Source: Salvator merianae (Eukaryota; Chordata; Lepidosauria; Squamata; Teiidae). Taken from it: a stretch of DNA of 64,000 bases. The notes under the pieces were generated by a model. It saw only the letters and a list, made by a program, of their open reading frames with translations. It ran no database searches and was not told where the DNA came from. This document shows positions 55,453 to 64,000 of the stretch, piece after piece (within the stretch, counting starts at the first letter, position 1; the number at the start of each line of letters is the position of its first letter). Location: contig QVOM02000042.1 of assembly GCA_003586115.2 (NCBI GenBank), positions 79,883,620 to 79,947,619 on the forward strand, given 5' to 3'. Made by a program: the position numbers and the translations under genes.

Positions 55453-56939
55453 TGGACTTCCAGAAGATGGCCGAATGTAGTTGCTGAGAGGAATTTTTCC
55501 TCTGAGCAAACCACAACGTGAGGAGACAGAGGGGGGAGTTCAAACTCCCTCTGTCAGAAGATTTCATTTCCCTGAGTGACAGGGAGGTGGAGGGATTCCT
55601 CATTAGAGCTCCTAACAAGTCTCCCCCCAGTGGGGGGCAGCGAGAGATGAAGGAGCTGAAGGAAATTTGTCAACATTCCTGAGTCATGTTGTGCATCGTC
55701 TTTTAAGGCAGTAAGTTTGGCCGATCCTCTTTTAATTTATGAAGATACTAAAACTAAGATAAACATTAAGAACAAAGGCTGTGAATCTGTAGATAAATCA
55801 CTCAAAGTTTTGTTTTCAGACACGCTGGGGTTTTCAGTGTCTCATTAAAATACATTTGAACTGTCCTTATCAGCTAAGATAAGCAGGCAGCGGAGACAAA
55901 ATAGAAGTTCTGTTTTAATTAAGCGGGGGGTACTTCGTACTTAAGTTACAAAGTACAAGCACTGTGAAACTTATATGGGAAGATTCAAATATGGCAAGGA
56001 AAAACCTGAAATTAGAAAAAGATGAACAGTCAAAAGAACAGAGGTGTGCGTTGCGATCAGGTCTACTTCTTAAAAAAATGGACTTTATCTTTCAAGAAAT
56101 ACGGAGTTCCTTTGAGATTCAGGGGCTGACTTTTGAGAGATTAAGACAAGACCTTAAAAATTTAATAGGTGCTGTACACACTGAACTTCATGAAACAAAG
56201 GATAAGGCTTTGAAACTGAATGATTTTAAGGTAGAAATTCCTCAGACAAAGTTTATGGCTCAAGAAATACAGATTACAAGGGATGTAAGACAGGATGAGT
56301 CTCCACTACTGGCAACAGTTCAAGGTTCTATTTTTTTTTTACTGAAGGAAGCCTTGGAAAAAACCTTTCAAGGGAGGAAGGAACATATGAGGTGAACAGT
56401 AATGGAAGTAATCCTTATTTGGAATCAACAAAGACTCAGACTGAAATCTGTGAATAACATGCAAAATTTTTGGTTTAAACATGGAAAGGACTGGAGGACA
56501 AAAAAAACCCAAAACCCGAAGGAGTCAGAAGGGGGAACTTAAGAAGTGGCTTAGTAGAATAATGGGCAGAAGCCAAATTATTGAAAGACTGATATGAAAA
56601 GAAGATTCTGAGAGCTTGCGGAGATCGGATAAATATAATAATTTACAGAAAAATAAGGCAGTGGATAGACTTTTTTGAAAACTGGAAACCCTCTATTGAA
56701 CTTTTGCAAGATCTGGAAAGTGGACCTGGAAAATGGATTGCTGTTTGCTGGAGGGAAAGAATGAAGAGAAAAGAAGACTATTGGTAGAAGAAAAGAACTG
56801 GGTGGTTGTGGGGTATGAAATATAGAAGAAATCTGGGAAGTAGGAAGTCGGTAGTTTAAAAATGTTAGTTGATAAATCATGAATTACTTAGTGTAATTTT
56901 ATGTATCTTTAAAAAAATAAAATTTAATAAACAAAAAAA
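55453..56939 (+). mobile_element. Half-L1-like (ORF1-only) non-autonomous retroelement
   Basis: Flanked by exact 12-base duplications atgcatattgat (55441-55452 and 56940-56951). It begins tggacttccagaagatggcc, ends in an A-rich tail with an aataaa-like run (56910-56940), and spans 1.49 kb. It contains one ORF1-like frame (55964-56395), and I see no reverse transcriptase or endonuclease block, although a short TFLKTGNPLLNF-type stretch near 56670 may be an L1 3' remnant. Size, polyA and duplication length fit mobilisation by an L1 machinery. The likeness to mammalian HAL1 elements is an analogy from known architecture. Confidence 0.75.
55964..56395 (+). CDS. L1 ORF1-like coiled-coil protein, short
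   Basis: 143 residues, highly charged and mostly helical: MARKNLKLEKDEQSKEQR, KKMDFIFQEIRSSFEIQ, FERLRQDLKNLIGAVHTELHE, then a Lys/Glu-rich end. Spaced Leu/Ile residues (about 60-100) suggest a coiled coil. It resembles the N-terminal half of L1 ORF1 but stops before an RNA-recognition region. A related reading frame continues in a second frame to about 56455 (NSNGSNPYLESTKTQTEICE), so the original protein may have been longer. ORF1 proteins of L1 coat element RNA. The second in-frame Met (at 55991) is an alternative start. Confidence 0.55.
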   Translation: MKLIWEDSNMARKNLKLEKDEQSKEQRCALRSGLLLKKMDFIFQEIRSSFEIQGLTFERLRQDLKNLIGAVHTELHETKDKALKLNDFKVEIPQTKFMAQEIQITRDVRQDESPLLATVQGSIFFLLKEALEKTFQGRKEHMR

Positions 56940-56951
56940 ATGCATATTGAT

Positions 56952-57276
56952 GCAGACATCTATAACTGATAATCAGATATATATCCATATACATTACGGT
57001 TAATGCATCCGTCAATACACCAGCATATTTTGAACTGAGCATTCCTGGATACGTTTGTGGCTGGATAATTGTACATAAATCAGGCAAATATGTAAGCATC
57101 ATTAATTCCTCTATGGGTGCAAAACTAAAGAAATTGCATCCTCCTTTGTTGAACCATAAAACGAAAATAAGTGCAAACATAAATCTACACATACAGATCT
57201 TTTTTCTTTCTTTCCCATCTCTATATTTGATACTATCAGGAGTACTGGAATCCTTATTACTGCTCTCCCTTGTCAT
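56952..57276 (-). CDS. Unassigned open frame interrupted by the 55-kb retroelement
   Basis: The minus-strand frame runs without a stop from 57276 to the retroelement's target site at 56952 (about 108 codons), then continues into the antisense polyA tail, where it ends at 56899. It contains FALIFVLWFNKGGCNF, EELMMLTYLPDLC and MLSSKYAGVLTDALTVMYM. I do not recognise the family. The stretch just beyond the insertion (55440 downwards) has stops, so a longer gene is not evident. It may be chance or an eroded gene piece. Confidence 0.2.
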
Positions 57277-60200
57277 TCATAATTTCTGTAATTCAAACTT
57301 TGCATATTCCTGAATGGGTCCCTGCAGCAATTCTTCATCACTTGCAAGAAAATGACTCATATATCCCTGAGCTTTTAGTGGAGACTGAATGTTTCCACGA
57401 AGAGTTGGACTGAGAGGGAATAGTTGGGTCTCCACACTGGTCATTACCACATTCCTGAGGGAGTTTGAGAATGAAACCCTTCAGGACCAGCTCTAGGGCT
57501 TCAGGCACTCTGAACCAAACAAAGCAAGTGAGGAGCCTGCAAGTGAGGTTGTGCAGGGGTGGCCAAGGGGTCAATGCAAGGGCAGCACAGAGGGAGGGAC
57601 AATACAAACCTGAGGGAGGATGAGGTGTCAAGCAATGTTATCTGCTGTTGCAGCTGAAATGCTTTACTACTTCTGCAATTTCTCAAGAGAGGGCTTAGGG
57701 ATGGGACAGGAGATTCCACCCAAGCTGGGCAAGCTGACTGCCTTCTTCTTAGCATGCTCAAACCTCATCTAGCACCAAAGCTGACCATTTTCTGTCCCTG
57801 AGTCTTCACATCCTTAGTCAATCATCCAATTGGGCCACCAAAGTAGCCAGCCCTGGAATCATTGCAAATGCAGAAAAATGATTCTCTTCTGGATGCCTTT
57901 TGAGAACTATCATGATTTAAAGATGACACACCAAATAAACTCTGTCTTTTGAAGGCAGGAATGAGTGAACAATTTTATGGATCATTATTCAGGCAAACAT
58001 ATACATTAAAAATATTGTTGAGATGGCATGACTCGAGTTAAATTCTGATTAATTCACAGATTTAGTGAGCAAGCTTTTTACAGGATGAGAAGAGATAGTT
58101 GGTTCATAGGCTAGAACATGTGATGGGAAATTCCTAATTTAAATCCAACCCAAATTTAGAATGCATGTGGCAGCCATGTCTTACATTTGAATAGGGAATT
58201 ATAATCTATCCTTTGTTGCGGTTTTTTAAGGATAACTTACAAAAGCAAGGTATATTATTTATTTATTTATATTGAACATTCAAATGTGTAAATATTTAAC
58301 ATTATTTTATTTTAATTGGTGTTTCTGTGATAAATTTATTTGGTTCTGCTGGGTAAGTGAATGGTAAAATTAATGACTAATTTTAATATTTTCTAACATT
58401 GTGGTAGCATTTACACATTAAATTTAAAATTATTTCATCTTTCTTTTATCTCAAAAGACACATATTTAGATTTGGAGCAACGGGCATATTGTTTAAGACA
58501 AACTGATGAACTGATCCCTTAGTTAAAAAGACAGATGACTGAGCAAAAAATATATTTCAGTTAGATGATTGTCTCCGTTAAGATGTGAGAAATATGGTTA
58601 AATAAATCCTGAGAGCGTAATTCCAGCACACAAGGTAGCAAACAGCATTTAAACTTGATTTACAAGGACATCTCCTTAACTTGGAAGTCATTAGTTCCCA
58701 AATAACACATTCTAATTATGGATGTCACAGTCCCTGCATGGCTGACTTGGATTTAATTGAAAAACTCATATATTCCCATGAGAACTTCAGGATGAATTAT
58801 AGTTGTTTACATATTTCCATCGAATATACATTTTATTTCACAGTTACTGGCAGTTTATTTCCAAGGTAAAAATCTCATGTTTGATTTTTCCATAATCAGT
58901 CTGGCAATACATGCAGTAAACTTTGCTTAAATGCTCTATCAAAGCAATAGCCTCAGGTTGCTATCTGTAAAAGGAGAGAAAATTGTCAGCTTTGATATCT
59001 GGAAAGAGGCACAGAAAAGGGGAAGATAAAATGGGAATTAGCTTTAGACTGAATGGTAATCTCACCTGCTATAATGATTGACCACAAACATAAAATATCC
59101 ATTTGACCCTCTGCGAGACAAACTATATATTACATGGGTTACAAGGATGTTGCCAGAAATGATATCTCCCAGTACTCATTGCTGACATCATCAAGCCTGA
59201 CATCTTCATGCTGTATGGGTATTATGACATTACTGTACAGCATTCCAGGCAGAAACAGCCAGTAATATACTAATCCCCAATAAAGCATTACATTCTGGAT
59301 TTGGGAAAGTCAGCATGTGCTGTTTACCCTGTTTGCCCAAAAGGCACATGGTGGCCACACCATATTATACATCATTTCTGCATGGCTTCCTACCTCTAGG
59401 TCTATGCTTAATTGGTTCAATGTTTCATATTATCTATCCAGGAAAATGTGACTAGGCTCCTGGGCAACATCTGCACAGTCCACTAGACCATTCCAGATAT
59501 GTGCTGTGACAATAGGGACTACACACCATCATGCACCATGAAAGACCATGGTGTCCTGAAGCATGAACTGGCCACATGGTCCCTCTGCCTGGCCCACCCC
59601 CAGGTATAAAATATGCACGCAGGAACGCTCCAGCAGAAGATCACTTCAAAGTAGTTTCACCATGAGCCAGGCTGGGTCCCTGTTCTTGCCATCACCATGC
59701 TGACATGTGGCTGCACTAGGAAGGGCCAAGGCCTTGTTTTAGAGCCTGGCAACATTTCACTGAGCTCCAGAAGATGTCCCACTTCCAGGACCATTTCTGG
59801 GGCTCCAGTGGTATGTCCCTGGCTGGCCATCAAGCAGACAGCCTGCTGCATGCTGCCCAGCTTCTTCCTGGCCCAGAAGGCCAGGAGTATTCTCTGTAAT
59901 GTACATTTATGGTTTGCATGTTGATGTAGTCCTAAAGTGCAAATAAGAGAACATAATATGTTGGTAGTACAAACAGTTACACATTGGTACACTGAAAGGG
60001 GGCTGTCACTGTGCCATGGCCAAATTATTCCTTGGCCAAGTTCTTCTCAACACAGGAACAACAAATAAAACCATGAGTCACTGGAAGGTATTATGAAGAC
60101 TTTCCAACATGCTATAAATGCAACATCCCTCCTGCAATCACACAAGGAATATTTGAGTGTTATTAACAGAAGGCAGAAGTGCATGAATTGGTAATACAGA

Positions 60201-61065
60201 GCAATGTTGGGGGAAGGGAAAGCTAATTCGCCTCCCCTTTGAGAATCAAAGAGCAGTTTGAAGGGACCAAAGTGAAGCTTCCATTTGGAGCTTTGTTCTC
60301 CCCCCCCATCAACCTGCAGTCCCACTCAGCAAGCCACCATTGGTGGGCAGCAGAAAGATGAGCAGCTACCTCTCTTCTTTAAATTTTCTGACTCTCACCT
60401 GTTAGCTCTCCAAAATTGCAAGGATATTGGGTGTTATTCCCTGCTGACTGAAGAAGTGGCTCAGCTACCGTGCAGTAGAGTCCAAGGTCTGTTAAAAGAA
60501 AGTCTGCAGATGATGACTGTCAGACAAGCTTCAGGGAAGTGAATAGAGCTGGGATGAGTTATACTAATTGGAGATGTGTTCCTTGGATTGGTACGAAGAG
60601 AAAACAAAAAGGCTTCTTGTTCACTAGGAACAAAAGCAAGCTTTTCTGCACCTTGTTTCTGGGTTCTTTGGTTGCCTTACTCTTTGTCCTTCCCTATTCA
60701 CTATAAATGAAGTATTTGCTTCAGAAAAGCTAATTTAACTCTAACCAGTCTGGCTGAACTAGACTCCTGCTTCAAAACATAAATAGGTGACAGATGGTTA
60801 GACAGACAAACAAGCCAGCCCTATCATTAGCCAAAGCAAGGAAACAACAGCAGGTAGCTTATTCTAGGCAGTTGCTGTGCGATGGAGCTTAATATGCCAT
60901 GTTGTCTTATTCTCACTAAGCCACAGGTCAAAGTCCATTTCATTTCATCTGGCACTCTGCCTTCTGTTCTACCCTGTTCATTCCACCTTTTGCCTGGCTT
61001 TTTGAAATATTATCCTTTTTCTATATAGCTGCAGAACAAATAGAAGGAGCAACAGTTGATATAGT
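57277..61065. other. No recognisable gene
   Basis: Long non-coding stretch. A tataaaatatgc at about 59605 lies 60 bases upstream of an ATG, but the frame that follows is short and unrecognised. Frames of 111 codons (minus 59992-59657) and 97 codons (minus 57631-57338) have no domain. Confidence 0.4.
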
Positions 61066-61069
61066 AAAA

Positions 61070-61350
61070 TCAAATACTTGAAGGAGCACCTTCTCCAATA
61101 CAGACCTGCCCATCAATTAAAATCAGCAGAGGAGACCTTCCTTGGCTTGTGGAATAGCCTTTCGCTCTAAGGACTTGCCAGGTAACAATGGTATGTATGT
61201 TTTGATGCCTGCTGAACACACACATTTTCACTCGGGCATTTGACTGTTAGTTTCCTTTCTACCCTTATGTTATGTTGTAACTATTATATTTTAATTTGTA
61301 AACTGCCCTGAGACTGCCAGCTATAGGGTGGTATAAAAATATAATAAATA
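61070..61350 (+). mobile_element. Old L2-like LINE 3' end
   Basis: cttgaaggagcaccttctcc, then ctgcccatc, a degraded LWNSLSL-like block (about 61150-61170), aactgccctgagactgcc and ataaaaatataataaataaa follow the same order as the last 280 bases of the copies at 20.7-21.1 kb and 28.6-29.0 kb, with many substitutions and an internal deletion. An older insertion of the same superfamily. Confidence 0.75.
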
Positions 61351-61765
61351 AAAATAACTGGTTATTCTCCCAGAAACTAAGATTTCTTCAACAACGTGGT
61401 ACACTTGGAGCAGACCCAGAAACCTCCCCATCCAGCAGCTACCCAAGGTGGACTGTAACCTTGTGCAGCAGGAGAGGGAATCTGTTTTGCCCAACACTGA
61501 ATGGTAAGCGCTGGCATCTTTGGGGCCTTGCTCATGCTATACTTCAGAAGTGCCAGTGTCATCATTTCCCCCCTTCTCTGGGGAGAGAGCACCAAAGAAT
61601 GCTAGATTTTCTCCACACAATTATAGCTATGTCCTTAGCTTCTACCCAACTTGTCTGAGAATAAATCAACAAGCATCTCTTGTGCAAGTCCTGCATGTGA
61701 TGTGCAAACAAGAAAACAAGTGAATGAGCAAAAGAATGTGCCACAGTAAAAACAGAAAGGACTAA
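61351..61765. other. No recognisable gene
   Basis: Short overlapping frames only. Confidence 0.45.
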
Positions 61766-62260
61766 GGCCCTTTCTGCACTTACCATAAGTTCAGAACAAG
61801 AAGGGATCTATGGGGCTCCCATGTGTCCACTGGTGCAGAATAAGGGAGGACCCCTATCTACATATGTTCCATCCACACAGGATGCAGTGTAGACTGGGCT
61901 AAGGCACCCCAAATGGTTTTGTATTCCAGGTCACTGATAGACCTCAATTTCAAGTATACCAGCATGCTAGAGGATGGTAAACCAGTCCATAGAGGCATGT
62001 GGACAGCACACCTCTATGGTCCAGAATACCAAGGGGAACCCATTTTGGCAGTGCAACAAGGCATGCTACTGAAAACCCCCCCCCCCCCCCCCCGGAGCTC
62101 TGAAGACCAGAATCTTTCATTTCTGTATCATTTCTGATACAGAACTGGTCATTCCAATGTTCTGCACCAGGAGCAATCCATCCCAGTTTGGGACACATTG
62201 CATATTCTGGTACAGGGTGGCCTGCCCATTACTGGGATAGCCTCAAATGCAGAAATAGGG
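61766..62260. mobile_element. Possible degraded MITE of the ggccctttctgcact family
   Basis: The left end ggccctttctgcactta matches the hairpin MITE at 42516. The right end, around gcctcaaatgcagaaataggg, is a poor inverse of it. Inner blocks ctggtgcagaa (about 61828) and ttctgcaccagg (about 62159) are also inverted. A plausible, eroded larger member of the family; the right boundary is uncertain. Confidence 0.4.
62076..62093. repeat. 18-base C homopolymer
   Basis: An uninterrupted run of 18 C after gaaaa. Its exact length is likely to vary and is prone to sequencing error. Confidence 0.9.
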
Positions 62261-62694
62261 GTAGTTTCACTCTAACTGTACTACTTTGCTATGCTTCAGC
62301 AAAAGAAAAACTTCAGAGACTTGGGAATTTTAATCAGAAAGATTATTTCTGTGTTTGTTTTTCAGGTAATAGCTTTTTCTTCTTCTTTTAGTTTCACATT
62401 AGTTTATCCAGAATTCTCTTGTCACTCTACCCATCATCAGCTTTGGCTGCAAACATTATTAACATGCAAACTCTACCACTTAGCTCTGAGGAAATTCTTT
62501 CAGGTGCAGGTTTAAAGTAAAATTCAGCTTCTATATGGGGAGGAAAGTGAACTGCAGTGCTATCAACCTCTTTTACCTCAGCATGCTTGAGCAGTCCAGA
62601 TAAGGGTGCCTAGCTGAGAACTTAATAAAGGCAAGGGTAAAGATGGCCCTCACGCCAAACTCAGTTCCCCATGACTATACAGATACATCTATGA
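62261..62694. other. No recognisable gene
   Basis: Unassigned non-coding sequence. Confidence 0.45.
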
Positions 62695-62790
62695 GGTTTT
62701 CTTGGCATGAGCATAGCCCAGTACAGTGCTGGAATTCAACCTGGAGTCCTCTCTATGCCAAGCAGGTACTTCACCTCTGAGCTATTATCA
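62695..62790 (-). mobile_element. tRNA-derived SINE head fragment
   Basis: Read on the minus strand: tagctcagaggtgaagtac (A-box region, about 62786-62768), then gcttggcat and ggttgaattcc (B box, 62741-62731), the order and spacing of a tRNA-like Pol III promoter. The body after the head is not clearly assignable and no target duplication is visible. It is not a functional tRNA: the acceptor stem does not pair. Confidence 0.5.
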
Positions 62791-64000
62791 CTCCTCAAAC
62801 ATCATATACTCCTGGTCAGACTGGTTGAGTTAGAGGTTGCTACAGTCAAATCAAGGTAGGTGGTATCTCTTGCTACAAAACTCAGATTGTGTTCTCATGT
62901 ACAAAAAAGTGGCTCAAAAACACCTCAAAAGCCTTATGTTCTCATTCTATCTCTACTCCACCTATCCTAGCCTAGAATATCCATGAGAGGGGACAGGGGC
63001 ATACTGACATGCGAACAATCTCACCTGTGAACTGTCTCTTTGGCTGCGATCAGACATAACAAAAGGGGTGCCTCAGAGAGACAGTGTATGCCCTTTGTGA
63101 CCACAACCTTCTCTAATCCACCTTTTTTAGCATAGAATGCTCGAGGGGGGAGCGGGGCAGACTGAAATGTGAACAATCTCACTTCAGAGCCTTCAATAAG
63201 GACACCTCAGAGATGATTTTTGTTTTGTTTTCTTTTTTTGCTGTGTCCGATCACAGGCCAAGCCATCTCTAAGTCACCTCAGAGGTGCTTATTTTTTACT
63301 GCACACAATAAACTGAACACAGCCTCAGAGTTAACAATCAGAAAGTTAGCAAAAAAAATAGACTATTCATACTGAGCAGAAACAAGCGGCTCTGTTCTTA
63401 AATTGTATTTCTAGTTTTAAGATAGTTTGTGCTTCAGGGACAGTTTTTATTTAAACAGTATTCATTTTTGCCATTGTTCCACTTTGTTCCTCACCTTCCC
63501 CAGCCTTTGAATATATGAGTGATTATTATCTTGATTTTTTTAAAAAAAATAGTGTTGTATAATGCCTTGGTTTTGTGGAGAAAAGCATTTAACAGGATCT
63601 TAGAATTTATACCAGGATCTTCTAGAGTGGCTGATCTAACTTATATCAATATGTCTAATCAAGGGGTCATAACAAACAACATCCCCAATGTATTTTGTGT
63701 CCTGCATGCTGTCTGAAATCGCACCCCTACTCTACCTAATGCAACAATATCAGAAGTTGGATGTCCAGCCGCTGGGGTCAGCCAAACTGAAACCAGTTGT
63801 CGAAAGATAGGAACGATGGTGTAGACTCCAACGTACATCACAGAGACAGACAAGATAGAATTAGACTAAAAGTCAGACCTAAGCCATCTTTGGTTCCTTT
63901 TGGTATTCCTTTTTTTTTCCTGTGTGCCCCACTCAATCTCAGCCAGAAACTCTCCTCACCGTAGACAAGGTGAGGCTCATTTTGCATAATCCTGCTCAGC
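62791..64000. other. No recognisable gene
   Basis: Unassigned. Two similar cctcagag/acctcagag-containing stretches lie at about 63070 and 63205-63280, possibly a diverged local duplication. No domain-bearing frames. Confidence 0.4.

Noticed and set aside
59590..59930. TATA box followed by an ATG, possible promoter and small gene
   Set aside because: The frame is 75 codons, unrecognised and without other support.
62695..62790. Functional tRNA gene
   Set aside because: A- and B-box-like sequences are present but the acceptor stem does not pair and there is no terminator; read as a SINE head.

Overview
The window looks like intergenic (or deep intronic) DNA of a non-avian reptile, most likely a squamate. 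That inference rests on the repeat mix: CR1, L2-like, several L1 families and an R4/Dong-like remnant side by side, several hAT-type DNA transposons and MITEs, tRNA-derived SINEs and a MIR/CORE-like SINE. I recognise no host protein-coding exon, rRNA or functional tRNA gene. Almost every open reading frame that carries a domain belongs to a transposable element, and most are broken.

Layout. Positions 1-8.9 kb hold a clipped GC-rich MITE end, a small duplication, a MIR-like SINE and an internally deleted L1 (4.7-6.2 kb), otherwise featureless DNA. From 8.9 to 18.6 kb lies a pile of minus-strand LINEs: an L1 3' end, a 3-kb CR1 (9.6-12.6 kb), an older CR1-like ORF1 remnant, and an L1 split by a plus-strand L1 that is itself split by a 1,072-bp hAT MITE with an exact 8-bp target duplication. 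From 18.9 to 26.8 kb there is an LTR-like segment, then a plus-strand L1 interrupted by an L2 element and by a 283-bp GC-rich MITE, then L1 and R4-like fragments and a second LTR-like segment. A second L2 copy sits at 28.1-29.0 kb.

Two copies of one BED-finger hAT transposon dominate the second half: copy A (33,267-38,976) and copy B (45,344-54,828). Both have recognisable ends and 8-bp target duplications, and both transposase genes are dead through different deletions. Copy B carries an L2-like 3' fragment and a 4.6-kb, essentially full-length CR1 (47,331-51,933). That CR1 has a repeated 5' region, an SGNH-esterase ORF1 and an endonuclease-reverse transcriptase ORF2 with one terminal frameshift. 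Between A and B lie a 566-bp MITE with a 5-bp target duplication, a tRNA-derived SINE with a 9-bp target duplication, a 180-bp near-perfect hairpin MITE and LTR-like segments. After copy B comes a 1.5-kb polyA-tailed, L1-type non-autonomous element with a 12-bp target duplication and only an ORF1-like frame. The last 7 kb is mostly featureless, with an L2 tail, a possible MITE containing an 18-base C run, and a tRNA-SINE head.

The elements do not form a pathway. What can be read is their order of arrival. Copies A and B act as empty-site controls for each other's insertions, and the L1 nests give a relative chronology. Autonomous and non-autonomous relationships are visible between the hAT copies and the 16.3-kb MITE (shared termini), and may exist between the L2 tails and the 41.4-kb SINE.
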